Below, one piece after another: positions 55,643-64,000 of a stretch of 64,000 bases of DNA. The position numbers were made by a program, and so were the translations under genes. Location of the stretch: contig JAOPZF010000200.1 in assembly GCA_025964255.1 (NCBI GenBank), positions 1-64,000 of the forward strand, written 5' to 3'. Under the pieces are notes generated by a model. The model was not told the DNA's origin, ran no database searches, and was given only the letters and a program-made list of their open reading frames with translations. Position 1 is the first letter of the stretch. The number at the start of each line of letters is the position of its first letter. This DNA is from Solirubrobacterales bacterium (GTDB lineage: Bacteria; Actinomycetota; Thermoleophilia; Solirubrobacterales; 70-9).

Positions 55643-56699
55643 CCAACCTCCTCAGCACCGCCGCCGCCTCGGCGACGATGCGATCGATCAATTCTTCGCA
55701 ACTCGGGATGTCCTCGATCAGCCCGACCACCTGGCCGCTGGCCGTGATGCCGATGTCCTCGCGGCCTTCGTGCAGGCCGGCGCGGTAGAGCATTGGCGCG
55801 TTGGCGGCCATCAGCACCTGGCTCCAGGACAGCTCGTGGGAGCGCTTCATCGCCAGCCCCTCGCGCATCATGTCGCGCCAGCTGGTTCCGGAGAGGCGCT
55901 GGAAGGCGACCGCGTTGCGGGTCCCGGCGGCGAGCCGGCCGAGACCGCTGGAGCGCTCCAGGTCCCGCACCGGGCCGCCCATCAGCACCCGCTGCGGCAC
56001 CCCGTCGATGACCGTGGTGACAACCGCGTCGGTGACGCTCGCGCCGAGGTACCGCTGCTTGACCGAGTCGAGCACCGGGCTCTCCTTGGTCAGCAGGAAG
56101 CGGGTGCCCATCGCGATCCCGACCGCGCCGTAGGCGAGCGCCGCGACCAGGCCGCGGCCGTCGAAGAAGCCGCCCGCCGCGATCACCGGGATGTCGACCG
56201 CGTCGACGACCGCGGGCAGGAGCAGGCTGGTCGGCACCTGGCCGGTGTGGCCGCCGCCCTCGGCGCCCTGGACGACGATCGCATCGACGCCCCAGGCGGC
56301 GACTTTTTGCGCGTGGCGGACGGCGCCGATCGAGGGGACGACGATCACGCCCGCCTCTTTCAGCCGCGCGATCAGCTCCGGCTTCGGGGCGAGGGCGAAG
56401 GAGGCGACCTTGACCTTCTCGCGGATCAGCAGGTCGATCGCGGCGCCGACCTCGGGGTTGTCGGCGCGCAGGTTGACGCCGAAAGGCTCGGAGGTCTTCT
56501 CCTTCACCGCCGCCACCCCGGCCTCGATTTCGGCCATGTCCATCGGGCCCGCGGCGAGGATGCCGAGCCCGCCCGCCGCCGAGGTCGCCGCAGTCAGCGT
56601 CGCGTCGGAGACGTAGCCCATCCCGGTTTGGACCACGGGGTGACGGATGCCGAGCAGTTCGGTGAGCGGGGTCGAGATCCGTGGCTTCACCTCGGTCAC
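55626..56699 (-). CDS. ipdC: NADH-dependent flavin oxidoreductase, nitronate monooxygenase family (IpdC-like)
   Basis: TELLGIRHPVVQTGMGYVSDATLTAATSAAGGLGILAAG; VQGAEGGGHTGQVPTSLLLPAVVDAVDIPVIAAGGF; next to ipdAB. Confidence 0.75.
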   Translation of the reverse strand: MTEVKPRISTPLTELLGIRHPVVQTGMGYVSDATLTAATSAAGGLGILAAGPMDMAEIEAGVAAVKEKTSEPFGVNLRADNPEVGAAIDLLIREKVKVASFALAPKPELIARLKEAGVIVVPSIGAVRHAQKVAAWGVDAIVVQGAEGGGHTGQVPTSLLLPAVVDAVDIPVIAAGGFFDGRGLVAALAYGAVGIAMGTRFLLTKESPVLDSVKQRYLGASVTDAVVTTVIDGVPQRVLMGGPVRDLERSSGLGRLAAGTRNAVAFQRLSGTSWRDMMREGLAMKRSHELSWSQVLMAANAPMLYRAGLHEGREDIGITASGQVVGLIEDIPSCEELIDRIVAEAAAVLRRLDERDR

Positions 56700-57454
56700 G
56701 CTCGCACCTCGCGGTCGCGGGCTCCCTTCGGGTCGATCTCCTCGCGGATCAGGCGCAGCTCCTGGTCGCTCGGCAGGCGGGATTCGGCGACCTCGTCGTC
56801 GGCGCCGAGCTCGAAGCCGGTCGCCTCGGCGACCTCGTCGCGGCCCACCCCGGGGTGCAGGGAGACGATGCGCATCGTCCCCTCCGGCCCGTTCCAGTCG
56901 AAGACACCGAGGTTGGTGACCAGCCGGCGCAGGTCGTGGAAGCGCTCGGCGCCGGGGCCGGCGGCCGCGGCCGAGTCGTTGCCGACGCCGGCGACCATGT
57001 CGACGCGCGGCACCAGGGCGCGGGTCGAATGGCGCGGCAACCAGTAGCTGGTCGGATGGTTCACGGTGTTCCCCGGGGCGCCGCGGACGCCCAGCAGCTG
57101 CACGTCGGGCCGGGCGAAGTCGGCGCCGATGTAGGAGATGTTGGCGTTGCCGTGGCGATCGATCTGGCTCGGCATCATCATCACATGTCGGCGGCCGTTC
57201 CAGACCAGGTCGAAGACGGAGCGGTAGGGCAGCCACCCTTCGTAGGACTCGGGCTGCTCACCGACCGGCCAGACGCCGGCCGCCAGCATCGCGCCACCGT
57301 CGCCGAGCAGCAGCTCCGGCGCGAAGGTGGCGCGGGCGAGGCGGGCGCCGACCGTCGGCACCATCCCGATCGGGCTGACGAGGATCTCGCCGGCGTCGCG
57401 CCAGACCTCGGCGCAGGCGACTACGCAGACCTCGGCGCGGGTCGCGTCGCTCAC
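56696..57454 (-). CDS. ipdB: CoA-transferase beta subunit (IpdB-like)
   Basis: LLLGDGGAML; RHVMMMPSQIDRHGNANISYIG; GAPGNTVNHPTSYW; paired with alpha subunit. Confidence 0.82.
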   Translation of the reverse strand: MSDATRAEVCVVACAEVWRDAGEILVSPIGMVPTVGARLARATFAPELLLGDGGAMLAAGVWPVGEQPESYEGWLPYRSVFDLVWNGRRHVMMMPSQIDRHGNANISYIGADFARPDVQLLGVRGAPGNTVNHPTSYWLPRHSTRALVPRVDMVAGVGNDSAAAAGPGAERFHDLRRLVTNLGVFDWNGPEGTMRIVSLHPGVGRDEVAEATGFELGADDEVAESRLPSDQELRLIREEIDPKGARDREVRA

Positions 57455-58329
57455 CGCGTCGCCCCGGCGGTGTCGGCAAGCTCGGCGACCGCGGCCTGGT
57501 AGCCGGCCTCGTCGACATCGAGGTAGCGACGGCTGAAGGCGGCCCAGGCCTCGGGGTCGCGCGCCGCCTCGGCGTAGGTGCGCTGGAAGGCCTCGTCGCG
57601 GTCGTAGTCGGGCTCGCAGGAGGTGAAGTGGGCGCCGTTCGGGGCGGGGACGACGCCGGCGACGTAGGCGCGGCTGATCCGCATCGTCGCCGGGTGGACC
57701 TGGCCCAGCTCGCTGGTCGGGACGACCTCCTCGCAGGAGACATAGGCGCGCTCGGCGGCCTGGCAGTAGAGGTCGTCGAAGTAGAGGTCGGGGCCGAGGT
57801 ACTCGGCGTTGCCTTGGGCGTCGGCGCGGTTCAGGTGGACGATCGCGGCGTCGAGCTTCAGCGCCGGCATCGCGACCAGCTCGTCGCCACCGTAGGGCGA
57901 GGCAACGGTGCGCAGGTCGGGGTTGATCTGCATCACGTCGGAGCCGAGCCCGGCCCGCAGCGGCAGGAAGGAGACCCGGTTGGCGGCCGCGTAGAGGCCC
58001 CAGAAGACCATCCCCTCGTCGTACTCGACCGCCTCGATCGTGCTCGCCTGGCGGGCGGCGCGGAAGTGCGGGTCGAGCGGGATCGTGTCCAGCGAGACGA
58101 AGCCGTAGACCACCTTGCGGACCTTGCCCGCGGCGCAGAGCAGGCCGACGTCGGGGCCGCCGTAGGAGACGACGGTGAGGTCGGTGAGGTCCGAGCGGAG
58201 GATCGCGCGGACCAGCGACATCGGCTTGCGGCGCGAACCCCAACCACCGATCCCGAGCGTCATCCCGGAGCGCAGCTCCGCCACGACCTGGTCCTCATTC
58301 ATCCGCTTGTCTGGAAGTCCGTCCGGCAT
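57451..58329 (-). CDS. ipdA: CoA-transferase alpha subunit (IpdA-like)
   Basis: LRSGMTLGIGGWGSRRKPMSLVRAILRSDLTDLTVVSYGGPDVGLLCAAGKV; NRADAQGNAEYLGPD. Confidence 0.85.
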   Translation of the reverse strand: MPDGLPDKRMNEDQVVAELRSGMTLGIGGWGSRRKPMSLVRAILRSDLTDLTVVSYGGPDVGLLCAAGKVRKVVYGFVSLDTIPLDPHFRAARQASTIEAVEYDEGMVFWGLYAAANRVSFLPLRAGLGSDVMQINPDLRTVASPYGGDELVAMPALKLDAAIVHLNRADAQGNAEYLGPDLYFDDLYCQAAERAYVSCEEVVPTSELGQVHPATMRISRAYVAGVVPAPNGAHFTSCEPDYDRDEAFQRTYAEAARDPEAWAAFSRRYLDVDEAGYQAAVAELADTAGATR

Positions 58330-58347
58330 ATCGAAGGCGCTTGAACA

Positions 58348-58361
58348 AGCAAGCGCTTGGT
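58348..58361. promoter_or_regulatory. KstR2-like operator upstream of ipdA
   Basis: AGCAAGCGCTTGGT matches AnCAAGnnCTTGnT. Confidence 0.6.
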
Positions 58362-58369
58362 TTTAGACC

Positions 58370-58957
58370 TTATTTTCCCCGGGCCGCCGAGTCAAGCAGA
58401 GCGGCGGATTCGGCTCCCCGATCGGCGAAGTCGGCCCCGGTGATACCGATTCCGGCGGCGATGTAGCGGCCGACGATCGCCGCGTACTCGACGGCGCCGG
58501 CGGCGATGTAGTCGGCGCCAGGGCTGTCGGAGCGGACCAGTTCGGCGGGGACGCCCTGGGCGCGGTAGCCGCTCGGGACCTCGAGGCCGCGGGCCAGGAC
58601 CGCGCCCGCCGCGGCGGTCGTGCCGCGACGCAGGATCGAGCCGGGCAGCATCTGCGCCGCGACCGCGACCATGCAGCTGTCCTCGACGGTGGCCGTCTCG
58701 ATGAAGGCGAGGTGGGCGACGATGCAGTCGTCGCCGACGATCGTCGGGGCGACCGGCCCGGCATGGAGCACGGCATTGTCCTGGATGCTGGTCCGCTTGC
58801 CGACCCGGATCGCGCCGAAGTCACCGCGCAGAACGGCGCCCGGCCAGATGCTCGAGCCTTCGCCGATCTCGACGTCGCCGATGATCGTCGCGTCGGGATG
58901 GACCCAGGCGGTCGGGGCGATCCTCGGGACGTGGTCCCCGAGCGCCGAGATCGTCAC
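58370..58957 (-). CDS. Gamma carbonic anhydrase-like hexapeptide repeat protein
   Basis: DATIIGDVEIGEGSSIWPGAVLRGDFGAIRVGKRTSIQDNAVLH; DDCIVAHLAF. Confidence 0.85.
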   Translation of the reverse strand: MTISALGDHVPRIAPTAWVHPDATIIGDVEIGEGSSIWPGAVLRGDFGAIRVGKRTSIQDNAVLHAGPVAPTIVGDDCIVAHLAFIETATVEDSCMVAVAAQMLPGSILRRGTTAAAGAVLARGLEVPSGYRAQGVPAELVRSDSPGADYIAAGAVEYAAIVGRYIAAGIGITGADFADRGAESAALLDSAARGK

Positions 58958-59856
58958 CGGGCGCCCTCGGCGTCAAGGCGATAGGCGCGGCGGGCGTTGT
59001 CGACGAAGAAGGCGCGGCGCTCGGCGTCGGAGAGGCCGGCGACGGTCGCGCTCACCGAGTCGATCAGCGTCGAGTAGTCCCCGTACATCGCCTCGACCGG
59101 GAAGTTGCCGCCGAACATGCAGCGGGCCGGGCCGAAGGCCTCGAGGCAGCCCTCGATCCAGGGACGGAGCGTCGCGGGGTCGAGCGAGTGGGTGGCCATA
59201 CCGAGGCCGGAGACCTTGCAGTCGAGGTTGGGGAGGGCGGCGAGCCGGTCGATCCCGGCGCGCCAGGCGGCGAGCCCGTCCTCGTCGATCGCGGTCGGCC
59301 AGCCCGAGTGCTCGAGCACGACGTGGAGGTCGGGCCAGGTTTCCAGCAGCGCCGCGAAGGCGGCGGCGCCGGCCGGGTGGGCGACGAGGTCGAAGACGAG
59401 CTCGCGTTCGTCGAGCGCCGCGCAGATGTCGGCCGCCGTGCCGCCCGCCGGGTCGAGCCCGGTGAGGACGCGGATGCCGCGGAAGCGCGGGCTCCGGGCC
59501 TGGGCGTCGAGGTCGGCCTCGATCGCGGCGCGGCTCTGGTCGGCTTCGAGGGCGCCGATCGTCACCGCGGGCAGGCCGATCTCGTCGAGCACGCCGTCGA
59601 CCCAGACGCCCTCCTCGATATGCACGCGCGGCGCGCTCACCGCGCTGACGTGGACGAGGCCGAGCAGCTCGACCGCGCTCGTCTCCTCGCGCAGTTGCGG
59701 CAGGAGGAAGTCGCGGGCCATGCGGGTGACGTCGCCGAGCCCGGCGAACGCTTTCGCCGCCACCGGGTCCTGCATCGCCGGGTACCAGGGACGCGCCGAG
59801 GGCTCCCAGAGGTGTACGTGTGCGTCGACCAACCGCAGCCGTCCGTCCTCGCTCAT
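58954..59856 (-). CDS. Amidohydrolase family protein (TIM-barrel)
   Basis: RLVDAHVHLWEPSARPWYPAMQDP; FRGIRVLTGLDP; HVVLEHSGWP; CMFGGNFPVEAM. Confidence 0.85.
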   Translation of the reverse strand: MSEDGRLRLVDAHVHLWEPSARPWYPAMQDPVAAKAFAGLGDVTRMARDFLLPQLREETSAVELLGLVHVSAVSAPRVHIEEGVWVDGVLDEIGLPAVTIGALEADQSRAAIEADLDAQARSPRFRGIRVLTGLDPAGGTAADICAALDERELVFDLVAHPAGAAAFAALLETWPDLHVVLEHSGWPTAIDEDGLAAWRAGIDRLAALPNLDCKVSGLGMATHSLDPATLRPWIEGCLEAFGPARCMFGGNFPVEAMYGDYSTLIDSVSATVAGLSDAERRAFFVDNARRAYRLDAEGAR

Positions 59857-59902
59857 CGCTCGCTCCCTTCCCTCGATCACCCAAGCAATTGCTTGCGCCA
59901 GT

Positions 59903-59920
59903 CTAGCAAGCGCTTGCTAG
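59903..59920. promoter_or_regulatory. KstR2-like operator (18-bp perfect palindrome)
   Basis: CTAGCAAGCGCTTGCTAG between divergent amidohydrolase and acyl-CoA dehydrogenase genes. Confidence 0.65.
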
Positions 59921-59959
59921 GGTGAGCGCCGGGAAAACGGGACTAGATGGAGGTGGACG

Positions 59960-61144
59960 TTGCCGAACGCCAGTGACGCGGTACCGACCTGGCTGAACGC
60001 CGAGGAGACGATGTTCCGGGCCGAAGTCCGTCGGTTCGCCCGCACCGAGCTGCGGCCGCTGGTCGCCGAGATCGACCGCAGCGGCGAGTTCCCGCGTGCG
60101 GCGATCGAGACGATGGACTCGCTCGGCCTCTTCTCCCTCGCGGTCCCCGAGGAGCATGGCGGGGCCGACGCCTCGCTCGGCCTCCAGTGCGTCGTCGCCG
60201 AGGAGCTGGCCTACGCGACGCCGGTCGCCTCGCTGGTGGTCAGCCCGAGCCTGGTCACGGCACTGATCCTGCGCGCGGCGGGCGGCGACGTCGCCGACGA
60301 GTACCTGAAGCGGGTGGCGACGCCGATGACGCTCACCGCGGTCGCACTCTCGGAGCCCGACTCAGGGTCCGACGCCGCCTCGATCACCGCCCGCGCCGTG
60401 CGCGACGGCGACGACTACGTCCTCAACGGCCGCAAGTCGTGGATCACCAACGGCGGTATCGCCGACCTCTTCTGCGTCTTCGCCCGGACCGGCTCGGTCG
60501 CGGACCGCGCCCGCGGCATCAGCGCCTTCATGCTCGACGCCGATACGCCAGGCTTCTCGGTCGCGAAACTCGAGGACAAGATGGGCCTACGCGGCTCGAC
60601 CACCGCGGAGTGCGTGCTCGAGGACGTCCGCCTCCCGGCAACCCAGCTGATCGGGGTCGAGGGCGGCGGGTTCCGCTACGTGATGGAGGCCTTTGACAAG
60701 ACCCGGCCGCTGATCGCCTGCGTCGCCCTCGGGATCGCCCAGGCGGCCCTCGACGTGGCCCTTCTCTACGCCCAGGAGCGCCGGCAGTTCGGCAAGGCGA
60801 TCGGCGAGTTCCAGGGCCTGCAGTTCCTGCTCGCCGACATGGCGATCGCGCTGGAGTCGGGGCGCACGCTCACCTACGAGGCCGCCCGCCTCGTCGACCT
60901 CGGCTCGCCGCACACGACCGTCTACGCGTCGATGGCGAAGTCGTGGGGGACCGACGTCGCGATGAAGATCACCACCGACGCCGTGCAGGTGCTCGGCGGC
61001 TTCGGCTACGTCAAGGACTTCCCGGTCGAGCGGATGATGCGCGACGCGAAGATCTTCCAGATCTTCGAGGGGACCAACCAGATCCAGCGCGGGATCATCG
61101 CCCGCGAGCTGAACGCCTGGGCGCGGACGGAGGCGCGCGCATGA
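59960..61144 (+). CDS. Acyl-CoA dehydrogenase
   Basis: LSEPDSGSDAASI; KSWITNGG; ERRQFGKAIGEFQ; QVLGGFGYVKDFPVERMMRDAKIFQIFEGTNQIQR. Confidence 0.93.
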   Translation: MPNASDAVPTWLNAEETMFRAEVRRFARTELRPLVAEIDRSGEFPRAAIETMDSLGLFSLAVPEEHGGADASLGLQCVVAEELAYATPVASLVVSPSLVTALILRAAGGDVADEYLKRVATPMTLTAVALSEPDSGSDAASITARAVRDGDDYVLNGRKSWITNGGIADLFCVFARTGSVADRARGISAFMLDADTPGFSVAKLEDKMGLRGSTTAECVLEDVRLPATQLIGVEGGGFRYVMEAFDKTRPLIACVALGIAQAALDVALLYAQERRQFGKAIGEFQGLQFLLADMAIALESGRTLTYEAARLVDLGSPHTTVYASMAKSWGTDVAMKITTDAVQVLGGFGYVKDFPVERMMRDAKIFQIFEGTNQIQRGIIARELNAWARTEARA

Positions 61145-61902
61145 TCCTCCGCGAAGAGCGCTCGGAGGATCGCGTCCTCGAGCTGACGCTGAATCGGCCG
61201 GAGAAGCTGAATACGCTGAACGTGCCGATCCTGGAGGCGCTCCGCGAAGCGCAGGCGAAGGCGCTCGAGGATCCCGAGGTGCGGGCGATCCTGCTGCGCG
61301 GCGCCGGCCCCACCTTCTGCGCCGGCGCCGACCTCGAGCACGTCGAGGCGATGCACGTGGACCGGGCCACCTCGCGCACCTACCTGAACCTGCTGCGCGA
61401 GGTGATCGTCGGTTTCGAGCGGATGCCGCAGCCGGTGATCGGCGCGCTCCACGGCCACGTACTGGCGGGTGGCCTCGAGCTGGCGTTGGGCTGCGACGTC
61501 CTCGTCGCCGCGCGCTCCTGCCGGATCGGCGACCAGCACATGCGGCGCGGGTTCATCCCCGGCGGCGGCAACACCCAGCGGATACCGCGCCTGGTCGGCC
61601 CGCTGCGGGCGATGGACCTTCTGCTCACCGGCCGCTGGCTCGACGCGACCGAGGCCTGCCAGATCGGCCTGGTCTCCCGCGTCGCCGATGACGGTGAGGA
61701 GGTGGCGCTGGCGCGGGAGATCGCCGCGGAGGTGGCGGCGAAGAGCCCGCAGGCGGTCCGCGAGGTCAAGCGGCTCACCCGACTGGCGACGGAGGCGCCC
61801 CTCGCCGAGGCCCTGCAGGCCGAGATCGAGTCGGTGATGGCCTACTACCCGAGCCCGGACTTCACGGCCGCCCTGCGGACTTTCTTCGACCGGGCCCGTT
61901 AA
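61141..61902 (+). CDS. Enoyl-CoA hydratase/isomerase
   Basis: LTLNRPEKLNTLN; FCAGADLE; GALHGHVLAGGLELALGCDVLVAA; ATGA overlap with ACAD. Confidence 0.92.
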   Translation: MILREERSEDRVLELTLNRPEKLNTLNVPILEALREAQAKALEDPEVRAILLRGAGPTFCAGADLEHVEAMHVDRATSRTYLNLLREVIVGFERMPQPVIGALHGHVLAGGLELALGCDVLVAARSCRIGDQHMRRGFIPGGGNTQRIPRLVGPLRAMDLLLTGRWLDATEACQIGLVSRVADDGEEVALAREIAAEVAAKSPQAVREVKRLTRLATEAPLAEALQAEIESVMAYYPSPDFTAALRTFFDRAR

Positions 61903-62868
61903 ATGGGTCCGGCGCTGGCGGTCGGCCCCCAGCTGCCGATCTTCGACCCCACCGGCACCGGTCTGATGAACCCCGCCGAGGCCGCCCGGGCGGCCGAGGA
62001 GCTCGGCTTCGACATCGCCTTCGTCGGCGACCACCTGGCCTTCAACCCGCCCTGGCTCGAATGCATCGCCTGTCTCGCCGCGGCCTCCGCCTCGACCAAG
62101 CGGCTGATGCTCGGCACCAGCGTGGTGCTGGCGGCGATGCGCGAGCCCGCCTGGCTCGCGAAGCAGATCGCCACGCTGCAGTTCCTCTCCGGCGGACGGC
62201 TGCTGCTCGGGGTCGGGGTCGGCGGCGAGAACCCGGCCGAGTGGGAGGCGGTGGGCGTCCCGGTGCGGGAGCGGGGGCGACGGACCGATGCCTTCCTCGA
62301 GGCCCTGCCACGACTGCTCGAAGGCCGGCCGGCGCGGGTCGGGGCGCCGGTGGACCTCCCGATCCCCGAGCTGCGGCCCGCGGCGGAACCGCCGCCCCTG
62401 TGGATCGGCGGGCGGAGCGACGCCGCCCTGCGACGCGCCGCCCGCTTCGCCGACGGCTGGCTCGGTGCGTTCGTCGACGCCGGCGGGGTGCCCAGGCACC
62501 GAGAGCGGCTCGGCGAGCTCGCCCGCCAGGCGGGCCACACGGAGGCCCCGCGGATCGGCGTCAGCGTCTTCATCAACGTCTGCGACGACATCGCGGGCGG
62601 GCGCGAGGAGGCGCGCGCATACTTCGAGGGCCTCTACCGACTGCCGCTCGAACGGGTCGAGCGCTACTGCCTGATCGGCCCCCCCGAGCACGTCGTCGAA
62701 GGCTTGGTCCGCTACGTCGAGGCGGGCGTATCACTGTTCACCCTGGTCGCGGTCGCGCCGCGCCCTTTCGCCCAGTACGAGGCGCTGGCCGCCGTCCGCG
62801 CCGCGCTCCTGGGCGCCGTCGGCGCGGCGCCGCTCGAGCTTGGGCGGCCGCTCGGCTGCTGGGAGTGA
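61903..62868 (+). CDS. LLM-class (luciferase-like, F420-dependent type) oxidoreductase
   Basis: AAEELGFDIAFVGDHLAF; LAKQIATLQFLSGGRLLLGVGVGGENPAEWEAVGVPVRERGRRTDAFLE. Confidence 0.88.
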   Translation: MGPALAVGPQLPIFDPTGTGLMNPAEAARAAEELGFDIAFVGDHLAFNPPWLECIACLAAASASTKRLMLGTSVVLAAMREPAWLAKQIATLQFLSGGRLLLGVGVGGENPAEWEAVGVPVRERGRRTDAFLEALPRLLEGRPARVGAPVDLPIPELRPAAEPPPLWIGGRSDAALRRAARFADGWLGAFVDAGGVPRHRERLGELARQAGHTEAPRIGVSVFINVCDDIAGGREEARAYFEGLYRLPLERVERYCLIGPPEHVVEGLVRYVEAGVSLFTLVAVAPRPFAQYEALAAVRAALLGAVGAAPLELGRPLGCWE

Positions 62869-62886
62869 GTGCGGCCGGGCGGCCGC

Positions 62887-63612
62887 TCAGCTCATCGTGA
62901 TGCCGCCGTTGACGCTGAGCGTCTGGCCGGTCACGTAGCCAGCGGCGGGCGAGGCGAGATAGGCGACCGCGGCGGCAACGTCCTCGGGCGTCCCGAGGGT
63001 GCCGAGCGGGATCGCCCGCAGGAGCCCCTCGCGGAGGCGGGGTCGCTCGTCGAGGATCGCCCGCGAGCGCTCGGTATCGATCGGGCCGGGGCAGATCACG
63101 TTGGCGGTCACCGACGCTCTCGCCGCCTCGCGGGCGACCGACTTGGCGAAGCCGAGCAGGCCCGCCTTGGTCGCCGCGTAGACCGCCTCGCCCCCGGCGC
63201 CGGCGCGGGCGCTGTCGGAGGAGACGTAGACGAGCCGGCCCCAGCCGCGCTCGGTCATCCCGGGGAGCACAGCGTGGGTGAGCAGCATCGGCGCCCGTAG
63301 GTTGACCTGCCAGAGCAGGTCCCAGCCAACCGGATCGCTGGTCGCGAAACGCTCGACCACCGGCAGCCCGGCGACCGCGGCGAGGACGTCGACCGGATGC
63401 TCGCCGAGCGCTGCCACCTGGGCCGGGTCGGTGAGATCGGCGGGCAGCGCCTCGATCTCGAGCTCGGCGGCGAGCGCGTCGAGGCGCTCGCCAGGCAGGT
63501 CGGTCGCCAGCACGGTCAGGCCCGCCGCGAGCAGCGACGCGCAGACGGCGCGGCCGATGTCGCTGGCGGCGCCGCTGACCAGCGCCGTACGGGTTGATTC
63601 CAGGGTCATCAA
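62887..63612 (-). CDS. SDR family oxidoreductase
   Basis: ALVSGAASDIGRAVCASLLAAG; YAATKAGLLGFAKSVAREAA; LSVNGGITMS. Confidence 0.88.
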   Translation of the reverse strand: MMTLESTRTALVSGAASDIGRAVCASLLAAGLTVLATDLPGERLDALAAELEIEALPADLTDPAQVAALGEHPVDVLAAVAGLPVVERFATSDPVGWDLLWQVNLRAPMLLTHAVLPGMTERGWGRLVYVSSDSARAGAGGEAVYAATKAGLLGFAKSVAREAARASVTANVICPGPIDTERSRAILDERPRLREGLLRAIPLGTLGTPEDVAAAVAYLASPAAGYVTGQTLSVNGGITMS

Positions 63613-63636
63613 ACCAAACTCTCCTCCGCCGGTAAT

Positions 63637-63654
63637 CTAGCAAGCGCTTGCTAG
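63637..63654. promoter_or_regulatory. KstR2-like operator (18-bp perfect palindrome)
   Basis: CTAGCAAGCGCTTGCTAG between divergent SDR genes; identical to 59903-59920. Confidence 0.65.
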
Positions 63655-63684
63655 GTTCCAAATGCCCGACTAAGCTGATCCCGC

Positions 63685-64000
63685 ATGTCTGAGAGTAACC
63701 CCCGAACCGCACCCACCCCGCCCCCCGGCCACGGTCTGCTGGACGGGAAGACCGTGCTGGTGACCGCCGCCGCGGGCACCGGGATCGGCTTCGCGACGGC
63801 GCTCCGATGCGCCCAGGAGGGCGCCCGGGTGGCGATCTCCGACCGCCACGAGCGCCGCCTCGGCGAAGCCGCCGAGCGCCTTGCCGCGGAGACCGGCGAG
63901 ACCCCGCTGGCGATCCCCTGCGACGTCACCGTCGAGGCGCAGGTCGGGGCGATGATCGACGCCGCGGTCGCGGGTCTCGGCCGAATCGACGTGATGGTCA
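63685..64000 (+). CDS. SDR family oxidoreductase (truncated by window end)
   Basis: MSESNPRTAPTPPPGHGLLDGKTVLVTAAAGTGIGFATALRCAQEGARVAISDRHERRLGEAAERL. Confidence 0.85.
   Translation, partial: MSESNPRTAPTPPPGHGLLDGKTVLVTAAAGTGIGFATALRCAQEGARVAISDRHERRLGEAAERLAAETGETPLAIPCDVTVEAQVGAMIDAAVAGLGRIDVMV

Noticed and set aside
61006-62691. 561-aa minus-strand ORF
   Set aside because: Antisense to the enoyl-CoA hydratase and LLM oxidoreductase genes, both with clear family motifs

Overview
High-GC actinobacterial chromosome segment; gene content (mycofactocin locus, steroid/acyl-CoA catabolism, long Tat/Sec-exported repeat proteins) suggests a Solirubrobacterales/Thermoleophilia-like organism (inference). 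The main feature is a ~35.7 kb integrated element in the 3' end of a tRNA-Ala(CGC) gene (tRNA 9610-9682). A perfect 47-bp direct repeat at 9641-9687 and 45324-45370 forms attL/attR, and a tyrosine recombinase lies inside (13090-14700). From left to right the element carries: (a) a NACHT-type STAND NTPase with a separate PNP/MTAN-like nucleosidase and a divergent cytidine-deaminase-fold gene; (b) the integrase and a translationally coupled operon of HTH, Replic_Relax-like, conjugation-type ATPase and C5-MTase genes; (c) palindromes in a ~190-bp tandem duplication; (d) a run of six small XRE-type regulators (one frameshifted) plus an orphan response regulator; (e) a coupled acyltransferase-ACP-AsnB-NadE-SGNH-AMP ligase operon followed by a transposase-like protein, a TPR-CapD-like fusion and a DegT aminotransferase; (f) a Dcm-HerA-NurA-UvrD/RecB-like nuclease module at the right end. 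Left of the element are exported repeat proteins, a purple-acid-phosphatase-like protein and a DUF1259 protein. Right of it are the mycofactocin locus (including an unannotated 36-aa mftA) and an ipdAB/ipdC-type catabolic cluster with KstR2-like operators. No homology search was possible; family calls come from motifs read in the translations.
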